Below are positions 52,401-63,100 of a stretch of 64,000 bases of DNA, piece after piece. The DNA lies in assembly GCA_016169945.1 (NCBI GenBank), contig JADLSH010000254.1:930001-994000 (forward strand). Reading direction: 5' to 3'. Positions within the stretch are counted from its first letter, which is position 1; each line of letters starts with the position of its first letter. The stretch comes from Trachythela sp. YZ-2020. Lineage: Eukaryota; Cnidaria; Anthozoa; Malacalcyonacea; Clavulariidae. Position numbers and translations under genes: made by a program. The notes beneath the pieces are model-generated. The model was not told the DNA's origin and searched no databases. It saw only the letters and a list, made by a program, of their open reading frames with translations.

Positions 52401-53651
52401 AGCCACCCTTCCCTTGCCCCACCACTCGATGTTGAAGCTGAATAAAGTGCGAAAAACGTTGTTCACTGCTCTGCAACTTACAACATTGAGTTGTGGGGGC
52501 TGGAGGGAGGCTAAGCACCGTCATTGCTGTACTTTAAGCAGGGACGTGGCGAATAAGGGTTTCCACAAGATGCTCGGCAACTTTTCAGCAACTTTTCCTT
52601 ATACTGATGAGCAACAAATGTTTGAGCTAGCAACTTTTTTAGTTACGAGCAACAAAGCCAACAATTTCCAAATAGTTTGTTATTTTGAGGAATGTAACCG
52701 CGAAAGTATATAGATTTGTTTATATTTCCATTTATTTTACTTATAAATTACGACCCCTTATAGTACGAATTAGTTTCATTTCGTTATTATATTCAGTTTA
52801 TTATTATTATTATTATTATTTAACTTTGCCAGGTGACACATTTACATCAGAAAATAACAAATAAGGTTACAAACACACACACAAAAAAAACAACACTATA
52901 CAACACACTAAAATCAATTACTGTGGCCCCTTAACACGCAAAAAAACTATACGTACAAGAATTTTATATCTAATCTATTTGTTCCCCGTGGAAAAACACT
53001 ACGACCATTCACTTGGAAAGCTGAAATTTTAGTCCGTATTTCAATAACACAAGAAATATATTACACGGTACCAATAAACAAATCGTAGTGCCCCCACAAG
53101 AAACAAACCAATCACATTGCACGCATACATAACAAACATTAACATACATTACGGCATTACAAACATATATATAAGAAATAGTATCATAACTTTAACCTTT
53201 TAAGCCCGCTTTCCACCTGGCGAATACGGTAAATCGGTAAATCAGTATAGAAAAAAAGCAATGACGAATTACATTGCAAAATGTGTGCCGGTTCGTGCGA
53301 ACCAATTTGCCCTGTGGAAAACGGTCCCAAAGTCACATAGTAGCAGACTAGAAGCAGCACGCTAATTTACTGTTTAAACTGCGGCAAGAGTTTATTTCCA
53401 GTATCCAATTATTACCCGGGCATTTTAATATACGGTATTTATACTTCTTGCAGGAGAATCAACCCCGGAGTTTCTTGATACTTATTCTAATTTCCTTTTT
53501 GTATCTGCGTAGCAGATTTATTTGTCATATGTACTAAACTGTCTGGCGTAGTGATACTGTAAATCGTGAACCCCATTTAACAATTAATATGAAAACCTTG
53601 TTCTACTGTATATGATATATATTTCTGTGCTATTTATAAAAATATACTCTT

Positions 53652-53764
53652 TTAACCCATTAGCTGGCAATGCGCCCAGATGCGCCCTACTTTAGTATTT
53701 TACTCTGTCTATTGCCAGACGATTTTACTTGTCAGTGGTAGGGTACTGCCAGTTAATGGATTAA
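53652..53764. mobile_element. 113-bp piggyBac-like MITE, duplicate
   Basis: Copy of 47,793-47,905 carried by the 5.8-kb duplication; TTAA at 53,652-53,655 and 53,761-53,764. Confidence 0.75.
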
Positions 53765-54596
53765 ATATCAATCTCCTATTCTTTACAAGTTACTGGTTGA
53801 ATGAAGTGTATGTTTTTGTACAAAATATGTGTAACTTATACAATTTAGGGCCAAATAGAATTGTAGAATATTATTCCTTCATGACAACAGTGGCATCACC
53901 ATGAGCAGATACATGTACGCTTAGCGTACCTAGCATAATTTGAAACAAGGCTAATTTGACTTATCTCTTGCGGCTTTCATGTTTAATAGTTTAATTACTG
54001 ATTATAACAATTTATAGGGGTGTCCTAAAACGTTTTGACAGAAATGTTGCTTGTTTTTTCCAATACAAATAGTTTTGTCAAGATTCTGACACTAAACCTG
54101 ATTCTGACACTAAACCTGGTACGTTCATTGCACGTTGAAAATAGATATAATTGTTTTGTTTTCTGGAATACACTGCGCTTATTTCAAATTTGGGACTGGT
54201 CATAAAGTAACAAGGGGAGGGACTATGGAAATTGAGGCTAAAGTTTAGTTTGGTTCTTAATTGTTTTTTTTAAATCAATTTCCTGCTGGAATTCTTAAAG
54301 AACTGTAATATACTGTAACATACAACGCCTTTTGCGCGAATTTTCATGGCTTTTATAATGAATTATGCATGTCTAAGAATAACGTAAAGTAATTAAAACT
54401 GCGCTTTTTACATGTAATTAACTTTTAATTAACTTTCAATTACAGTTATATTTACAAAAATATAACGAAGCTCACTCGTCTAGCAGCTGTTTAAACATTT
54501 GAGGAAAATCATACTTTATTTGTTTAAAATATTTGACTTCAGCTCACCGTCCTAAGAACATTTCTCTTTTAAAAAAGTGTGTGTACCAACCATGTG

Positions 54597-55672
54597 TGCA
54601 TGAGAGTTGGGAAGCGAGAGTTTGCATGAGAGTTTCATCAACTCTCTCATGCCCCGGTCAAACGAGAACAAGAGTTGCATGAGAGTTGACTGGATATTAC
54701 CACACGTACCCGTCAAACTCTCATCAACTCTCATCAAAATTCTAACCTGCAGCTCAAAGTTGATGAGGGTTGTTGAGAGAGCATGAGAGTCGATGAGAGT
54801 TGGTGGTCAAACGCGAGCAAGAGTCGCAGTAACTCTCATCGCTCTCATCAACTCTCATCAACTCTCATCAACTCTCATCAACTCTCATCAACTCTCATCA
54901 ACTCTCATCAACTCTCATCGACTCTCATCAACTCTCATCAACTCTCATCAACTCTCATCAACTCTCATCAACTCTCATCAACTCTCATCAACTCTCATCA
55001 ACTCTCATCAACACTCATCAACTCTCATCAACTCTCATCAACTCTCATCAACTCTCATCAACTCTCATCAACTCTCATCAACTCTCATCAACTCTCATCA
55101 ACTCTCATCAACTCTCATCAACTCTCATCGACTCTCATCAACTCTCATCGACTCTCATCGACTCTCATCAACTCTCATCAACTCTCATCAACTCTCATCA
55201 ACTCTCATCAACTCTCATCAACTCTCATCAACTCACATCAACTCTCATCGACTCTCATCAACTCTCATCAACTCTCATCGACTCTCATCGACTCTCATCA
55301 ACTCTCATCAACTCTCATCAACTCTCATCAACTCTCATCAACTCTCATCAACTCTCATCAACTCTCATCAACTCTCATCAACTCTCATCAACTCTCATCA
55401 ACTCTCATCAACTCTCATCAACTCTCATCAACTCTCATCAACTCTCATCAACTCTCATGCACTCTCATCAACTCTCATCAACTCTCATCAACTCTCATCA
55501 ACTCTCATGCACTCTCATCAACTCTCATCAACTCTCATCAACTCTCATCAACTCTCATCAACTCTCATCAACTCTCATCAACTCTCATCAACTCTCATCA
55601 ACTCTCATCAACTCTCATCAACTCTCATCAACTCTCATCAACTCTCATCAACTCTCATCCTCGTTTGACCAG
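54597..55672. mobile_element. Family X MITE with internal decamer expansion, complete right end
   Basis: As at 48,739, but after the array it ends CATCCTCGTTTGACCAGGGG, the family's right terminus. This copy shows that the array grew inside the element. Confidence 0.85.
54832..55658. repeat. (ACTCTCATCA)n decamer minisatellite, about 83 copies
   Basis: Same unit as at 48,971 but longer, with more variant units (ACTCTCATCG in clusters near 55,130-55,160 and 55,250-55,290; ACTCTCATGC twice near 55,457 and 55,507). Confidence 0.97.
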
Positions 55673-55887
55673 GGGCCGGTTGTACCAGGGCGCTGAACGC
55701 CGGATAGCGCTATCCACTGGATAGTGATTTTTTCAACCTTTGTAAAAATGCATAAAAAGCTTTTTAGGTACGGATATATGGAACCCACAATAGATATAAA
55801 ACCCTTCAATTTACAAATACTAAACTTTAATCAGGGTTATAGCCATCAACGATTAATTTTACAAAGCTTGAAAAAATCACTATCCGG
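55673..55887. mobile_element. Inverted-repeat MITE, truncated at the right
   Basis: Left end CCGGTTGTACCAGGGCGCTG, then GATAGCGCTATCCACTGGAT and TAGTGATTTTTTCAA; the right end is the complement of the inner part only (TTGAAAAAATCACTATCCGG). Lies directly against the family X MITE. Confidence 0.75.
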
Positions 55888-56470
55888 TATTATATAAACT
55901 ATAATCTTGAACACACCATGATTTTACTTCGAAGACATTTTAAAGTAGTCAAAGCTCTCCTTACGGACACCTCCCTAATACGGCCACCTCCCTCTTACAG
56001 GAAATTTCCAATTATATCAAACAGATTTCAAAGAAGAATGTCATGTTGGGAATTAAATAGATGAATTTTTAAAAAACAAGGCAAGCTAAATGGATGAATT
56101 TTTAATAAACAAGATTAGTTTTTTGAGGCTGTAAATTTCCCGACTTTATTTCAAAGTCATGATGGTGCATCTTATAAGCAGAACCGTACAAAATAGCAAA
56201 CGATGAAACGTGTTGCGCGGTGATTAATTGTCACACGTATCATGTTACATATAGTTATTAACGGTTAATACCGCGTTGTAATGACTTTCTCACATTATGA
56301 TTACCCAGCTTTAGAACAACAATTCGTTAAAACTTACTTGAGACAACATTGAATGTTAAAATTGAGCATGTTGTTGACTTTTTGCTAGTCAAAGCAAAAT
56401 TAATTTGCCCAGATAAACCCATAAATAAAGCGCGATTTTTAATTAGGCTGCACAAAAGTTTGAACTCCCG
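55888..56470. other. Intergenic
   Basis: Nothing recognised except two stray units of the 17-nt minisatellite motif near 55,965-55,995. Confidence 0.5.
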
Positions 56471-56531
56471 AGTCCTGTTTAATTCAAGAAGAACTCCTAG
56501 AAAAGTTCGACGGTGAAAAGCTACGTTATTG
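56470..56531 (+). other. Candidate 5' UTR exon of the aerolysin-like gene
   Basis: Ends CTACGTTATTG/GTAAGT at 56,531; the next acceptor is TAATTCTAG before 57,116, eleven bases upstream of the ATG. The 5' limit is a guess. Confidence 0.35.
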
Positions 56532-57126
56532 GTAAGTATAGTAGGAATATATATGGACTCCCATGCAGTATTTTGATTGAGCTACGAATGTACGTTTTCT
56601 TCAATCAGATTAAGTGCTGTGTGTTTTTTCATTAAAATCAGTGCTCCTCGGATCCTCAAATTGGCGTTTTCAATTTTCAAATGTTTTTGACAAGTGCTTA
56701 AAAATAATGGAAATTTAACCGTACAATATAGAATACTTACATGCATGCATGCATGCATGCCCTATATTTATGCTATCATGTACATTAATTACACTACAAA
56801 CATGGATGGTCTCACTGGGTTAGAATACAATGCATGATTTCTTAAGATTCTTTGTGTGTGAAAATATATGTTTTTCAATATCTTGTCGCTGAGACAAATG
56901 TTCCTCAGGATCCCAAGATATACCTGCACCATATTCGTGTCTGAAATCAATGTGTTAGTACATTTTCTTATTTTGACTTCAGAATTCTAGTTCTAGAACT
57001 AAAAATGTTGGTGGCGATCGTGTTGGTCGTAGATATTTATTTCACACAAATATTAAGTTCTCATTAACTATATATAATATAATATGTATTTCAATCATAC
57101 CTTTATAATTCTAGCCAGTCCTCAAT

Positions 57127-60100
57127 ATGTTGGCGACTATCCTGTTAGTTTTTCCTCTGCTGTTCTCCTCGGCAATGGCTCAGTCGTGTTCCATGGCTGA
57201 CTGGGGGACCAGTTTTGACAAAAAAGGTTACTCAAACTGCCCAAATCTCAACGATTACATCAATGGTTTGTATAGGAATGACCAAGGAGATGATAAAATT
57301 TACCGTCTTGAACAAGCGAGATGTTGTGGACGGACTGAGCCCTACTATAATCAGCCAACACAGTGTTTGGCCGCTGACTGGGTCGTCAGTTTGGACAAGT
57401 GAGATATTGTGCTTTCACCTCTGTTATCAGGGTTAAGTTTCTGTAATATGCAGTTGTCTGAATATAATTTCACCTCGCAGAGAGAAGAGTTTTCTCTGGG
57501 CGGTTTCCTCCTGCAGTAACACTGGATCAATAAGAGATGATCCTTACTGGACCTCTAGGAAGAACAGTTTGGAACTGATAGAGCTATCCAGTATAAATAA
57601 AATTAGTTTAGTTTAGGTTTCCTCCTGTAGTAACACTGGATCAATAAGGGATGACCCTTACTGGACCTTTAGGAAGAACAGTTTATAACTGATAGAGCTA
57701 TCCAGTATAAATAAAGTTAGTTTAGTTTAGGTTTCCTCCTGTAGTAACACTGGATCAATAAGAGATGATCCTTACTGGACCTCTAGGGAGAACAGTTTAG
57801 AACTGATAGAGCTATCCAGTATAAATAAAATTAGTTTAGTTTAGGTTTCCTCCTGTTGTAACACTGGATCAATAAGGGATGACCCTTACTGGACCTCTAG
57901 GGAGAACAGTTTAGAACTGATAGAGCTATCCAGTATAAATAAAGTTAGTTTAGTACTTTAGTTTAGGTTTCCTCCTGTAGTAACACTGGATCAATAAGAG
58001 ATGACCCTTACTGGACCTTTAGGAAGAACAGTTTATAACTGATAGAGCTATCCAGTATAAATAAAGTTAGTTTAGTTTAGGTTTCCTCCTGTAGTAACAC
58101 TGGATCAATAAGGGATGACCCTTACTGGACCTCTAGGGAGAACAGTTTAGAACTGATAGAGCTATCCAGTATAAATAAAGTTAGTTTAGTTTAGGTTTCC
58201 TCCTGTAGTAACACTGGATCAATAAGGGATGACCCTTACTGGACCTTTAGGAAGAACAGTTTATAACTGATAGAGCTATCCAGTATAAATAAAGTTAGTT
58301 TAGTTTAGGTTTCCTCCTGTAGTAACACTGGATCAATAAGAGATGATCCTTACTGGACCTCTAGGGAGAACAGTTTAGAACTGATAGAGCTATCCAGTAT
58401 AAATAAAATTAGTTTAGTTTAGGTTTCCTCCTGTTGTAACACTGGATCAATAAGGGATGACCCTTACTGGACCTCTAGGGAGAACAGTTTATAACTGATA
58501 GAGCTATCCAGTATAAATAAAGTTAGTTTAGTTTAGGTTTCCTCCTGTAGTAACACTGGATCAATAAGGGATGACCCTTACTGGACCTCTAGGGAGAACA
58601 GTTTAGAACTGATAGAGCTATCCAGTATAAATAAAGTTAGTTTAGTTTAGGTTTCCTCCTGTAGTAACACTGGATCAATAAGGGATGACCCTTACTGGAC
58701 CTCTATGGAGAGCAGTTTAGAACTGATAGAGCTATCCAGTACAAATAAAGTTAGTTTAGGTTTCCTCCTGTAGTAACACTGGACCAATAAGGGATGTCCC
58801 TTACTAGATCTCTAGGGAAAACAGCTTATAACTGATTGAGCTATCCAGTATAAATAAAGTTAGTTTAGGTTTCCTCCTGTAGTAACACTGGACCAATAAG
58901 GGATGACCTTACTAGATCTCTAGGGAGAGCAGTTTAGAACTGATTGAGCTATCATGTATATATTTAAGTTTAATTTAAAGTTTAATTAGTGGCCTTCTAG
59001 CGGTGAATAGTGACAGTGCAGGAATAATAAGGGAAGACCATATCATTACTATATTCTTGTGAAAACAATTTAGACAGATCTGATTGATCTATATCCAGTA
59101 TAAATATATAAAATTTTATTTAGTTACTTTCTGTAGTAACTGCAATGGATCAATAATTGTAAGAGGTGCCACCCCTCACTGGAACTCTAGGAAAAACAGT
59201 GTAGACTTGATAGAGGTTCATTCTAGCAATTCATATTCCAAATTTTATAACCACACATTTAGCAACAATCGTTGGAGTACTTGTTCATCGGGTCATTTTC
59301 TACAAGGTCTTTATCGAAGTGACGGCAACGACTTACATAACATCGAATACGGAAAATGCTGCAAACCTGCTAACCATCCGTATTGGTGGGGTGACTGTTA
59401 CGATCAAGGTATCGTCTTATCTTTCGACAAGAAGGGATTGAGCAAATGTAATGATGGTTATTACATGGCTGGTTTGTATAGAGGCGTTTGTGACGGACTG
59501 AGATGTATCGAGAAAATCAAATGTTGTAAAATGTATCCAGGTGAGTCTCTAGTTTGTTAGTAAGTAAGCTGGTTAGCTGGTCAGTAGTCAGCAATTAGTA
59601 AATGTCGTCCGCATAGGGTGCTAGATGATGCTCTATATAGTTAGTTAGTGAGTAAGCTAATTAGCTAGTTAATTAGCTAGTTAGTTAGTTAGTTAGTTAG
59701 TTAGCTGGCTAGTTAATAAGCTAGCTTGTTAGTTAGTTAGTTAGTTAGTTTGTTTGTTTGTTTGTTTGTTTGTTTGTTAGTTTGTTAGTTTGTTAGTTTG
59801 TTAGTTTGTTAGTTTGTTAGTTTGTTAGTTTGTTAGTTTGTTAGTTTGTTAGTTTGTTAGTTTGTTAGTTTGTTAGTTTGTTAGTTTGTTAGTTTGTTTG
59901 TTTGTTTGTTTGTTTGTTTGTTAGTTTGTTAGTTTGTTAGTTAGTAAGTTAGTTAGTTTGTTAGTTTGTTAGTTTGTTAGTTTGTTAGTTTGTTAGTTTG
60001 TTAGTTTGTTAGTTTGTTAGTTTGTTAGTTTGTTAGTTTGTTAGTTTGTTAGTTTGTTAGTTTGTTAGTTTGTTAGTTTGTTAGTTTGTTAGTTTGTTAG

Positions 60101-60139
60101 TTTGTTAGTTTGTTAGTTTGTTTGTTTGTTTGTTAGTTT

Positions 60140-60179
<40 letters not shown>

Positions 60180-63100
60180 GTTTGTTTGTTTGTTTGTTTG
60201 TTAGTTTGTTAGTTTGTTAGTTTGTTAGTTTGTTAGTTTGTTAGTTTGTTAGTTTGTTAGTTTGTTAGTTTGTTAGTTTGTTAGTTTGTTAGTTTGTTAG
60301 TTTGTTAGTTTGTTAGTTTGTTAGTTTGTTAGTTTGTTAGTTTGTTAGTTTGTTAGTTTGTTAGTTTGTTAGTTTGTTAGTTTGTTAGTTTGTTAGTTTG
60401 TTAGTTTGTTAGTTTGTTAGTTTGTTAGTTTGTTAGTTTGTTAGTTTGTTAGTTTGTTAGTTTGTTAGTTTGTTAGTTTGTTAGTTTGTTAGTTTGTTAG
60501 TTTGTTAGTTTGTTAGTTTGTTAGTTTGTTAGTTTGTTAGTTTGTTAGTTTGTTAGTTTGTTAGTTTGTTAGTTTGTTAGTTTGTTAGTTTGTTAGTTTG
60601 TTAGTTAATAAGTAGCTAGTTAGTCAATAAACTAGATAATTAGTTAGAATGTCAGTTTGTTAACTAGCTAATTAGTAAGCTAGTTAGTTAACTAACTAGA
60701 GAGCTAGAAACTAGGCTACAATCTTGGCCAAGAGTTGGTAGAACGACAAAGCGTGATATAATACTGAATATACGCTCATATTTTTATCTCAAGATTTAAA
60801 ACGTCTCATTTTTAGAACCACCATCTCTGACCTCTCTATCTGATGTGAAAACACGAGTTATGGATGTGACTATGAGAGATCTCGCTCGCCTGGCAAACTA
60901 CCTCGGTTACGGTTGGTGCGCTGGCTGTCGTGCTGAGTGGGTGGGTGAAGACTTCAGACGCAGTGATGATAGTTGGCAAGCGGATAAAAAAGGACCATGT
61001 GACGGTTATAAATCGAACCAACGGCTAAAACTCAATTATGGTGATTTCAAGTTTAGCATCAAGGATATTAAATACGGAGAACCTGTTATTCAGGTTTGAT
61101 ATTGGATTTATTAATACCTGACCTGAAAAAAGTATTTAGAGTCCTCAATTTCCTCTTTCAAATGTCGCTCATCAGTAGACAGAAGAAAAATTGGACAGCA
61201 TCTTAGGCAAAAATATTTACAAAAATAGAGTATACTTTATTGTGTTTATGTTACACATATATTTATTATAATACAAAATGTATGAATGCTCTATGATTAA
61301 TTTAGATTCTTCTATAAATTTATGTCTGAAAAACTGAAAATGTTTTTCCTTCACCTAAAACAAATGTTTATCATAATCGACGCTGATTTATATTTCTCTG
61401 TTCGTTTCCTACCCTCTTTGGTTTAAATGTTTCCCTTTGATGGGGGAAAATGGTCTGGAATAAGACAGGAGTAAAATAATGGATTGCTTAAAATGTTTAC
61501 GATATTTGATTTATTCACAGTCGCTACAGCCAACCGTCTTCGATTCTGGTAGAGTGGTGAATGATGACGTCAGCGGTCTTTTGCACAAGATTGAACGAGA
61601 GATTCGCAGCGTAAGGACAGTGACACATACCACTACAAGCTCGTGGAAACAGTCTCATGAATTGGGAATTGAGATATCTTACACACCGCCTGGTGCTACA
61701 GGTAGACAATATTTATCTTCAAGATGTTTTTATCTGCATCTCACTCGATTGAAATTAAGGTAGAAGGTTTAGGTGGATGGATATTTCGAGTGAAATATTA
61801 TATACAATATTTTAGACCTGAACGGGAACGACTGCGAAAAATGCAACTCTAAGTCCTCCGACAGGAATCGAACCTGCGGCCCTGCGATTCCGGTGCAGCG
61901 CTCTGACCACTGAGCTACAGAGTCCAGTTGCCAAGCGTTAACCGCAAGTTCATGTATATACAGCTAATTCAATAAAGGTTGTCTTTCCAAAAGCGTGAAC
62001 CGTAAACTCTGAGCGATCAAACGATGATAGGATATCGCCTATTTAGGTCATTAAACTCAAGGCTTTTGTAGCAAGTTGGTTTTCTATCGTAAGTTTTCTA
62101 TATGCCTATAGACATCGTTTAAAAGAAAAAATTTCGAGTTTACTGGTCTAAATAAACAATAACCCATCATCCATTGTGCGCTCATAGTTTATCGTTTACG
62201 CTTTTGAAAGGACAACCTTAATTGAATTGGCTGTATATAGATGCGGGTACTGCGGGTTGTGATAAGGTAAACTACAATATGTTTTTATCTGCAACTGGAC
62301 TCTGTAGGTCAGTGGTCAAGCTTGCTTGCTTGTTTGTTCGTTCGTTCGTGTGTTTTGTGTTTGTTTTGTGCTTGTTTTGTTTGTTTGTTTGTCTGTTTGT
62401 TTTGTGTTTATTTGTTTGTGTTATCGTTTGCATGTGTGTTAATGATTTGTTTGTGTGAGCAGGATAACAATGTCTATGCGAAAACAAAATCTTTCTAGGG
62501 GGTGTCGGAGGCAAAATAAACTACAAATTCAACTATGAGCAGTCTTCAACCACATCAGACTCAACGTCAAACCAACAATATAACAGTATCAAAATCTTAT
62601 CACAGAAAACTCTGAACCCACACTCGGCTGCTACATACCGTATCATGTTGACTAAAACACGGTCAACCGTACCCTACACTGCCACAGTGATCGCGCACTT
62701 TTCTGCTGAAATGGACGGATTTCTAAGATGGGGTGGTGGATACAATGGGGATAGTACAAACTATCATTATCAGTAAGTGATAACATATCGGTATAATAGA
62801 ATACAATAGAATACAAATATACAATGCAACGCAATGCAATGCAATACAACACAACACAATAACACAACACAACACAACACAACACAACACGGTACAATAC
62901 AATACAAAAAATAACTGTTAACATAATTTCACCTGGACAAGATTCAATGGTGTTTCTTGTAATAACAATTTTGCAGACACAGAGGCAGTGGTGATCGGCC
63001 GACATTCAAGTATCGCTTTGGAAGCTCAAGCCAACCATTTTACACAGCTCTGAAAGAACAAAGTGACCGCAACGTGCGCCCTTGGGAGTGGCATAACGTA

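Larger units (their letters stand above)
49464..55659. repeat. 5.8-kb tandem duplication, copy 2
   Basis: Begins at CGGCATGCATGCATGTTAAA and ends in the longer decamer array. Differences from copy 1 include about 36 extra bases near 52,630 (TTAGTTACGAGCAACAAAGC...) and the array length. Confidence 0.9.

Noticed and set aside
59084..59262. Upstream extension of exon 2 of the aerolysin-like gene
   Set aside because: This part is a diverged copy of the 114-bp dispersed repeat; using the acceptor at 59,262 gives the correct phase and a proper cysteine repeat.
61853..61925. A functional tRNA gene
   Set aside because: Mismatched acceptor end, mispaired anticodon stem, no U33, and a partial inverted copy in the same palindrome; kept only as tRNA-like.
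62222..62458. Cys/Phe/Val-rich frame resembling a membrane peptide
   Set aside because: Translation of GTTTGTTT simple repeat within intron 4.
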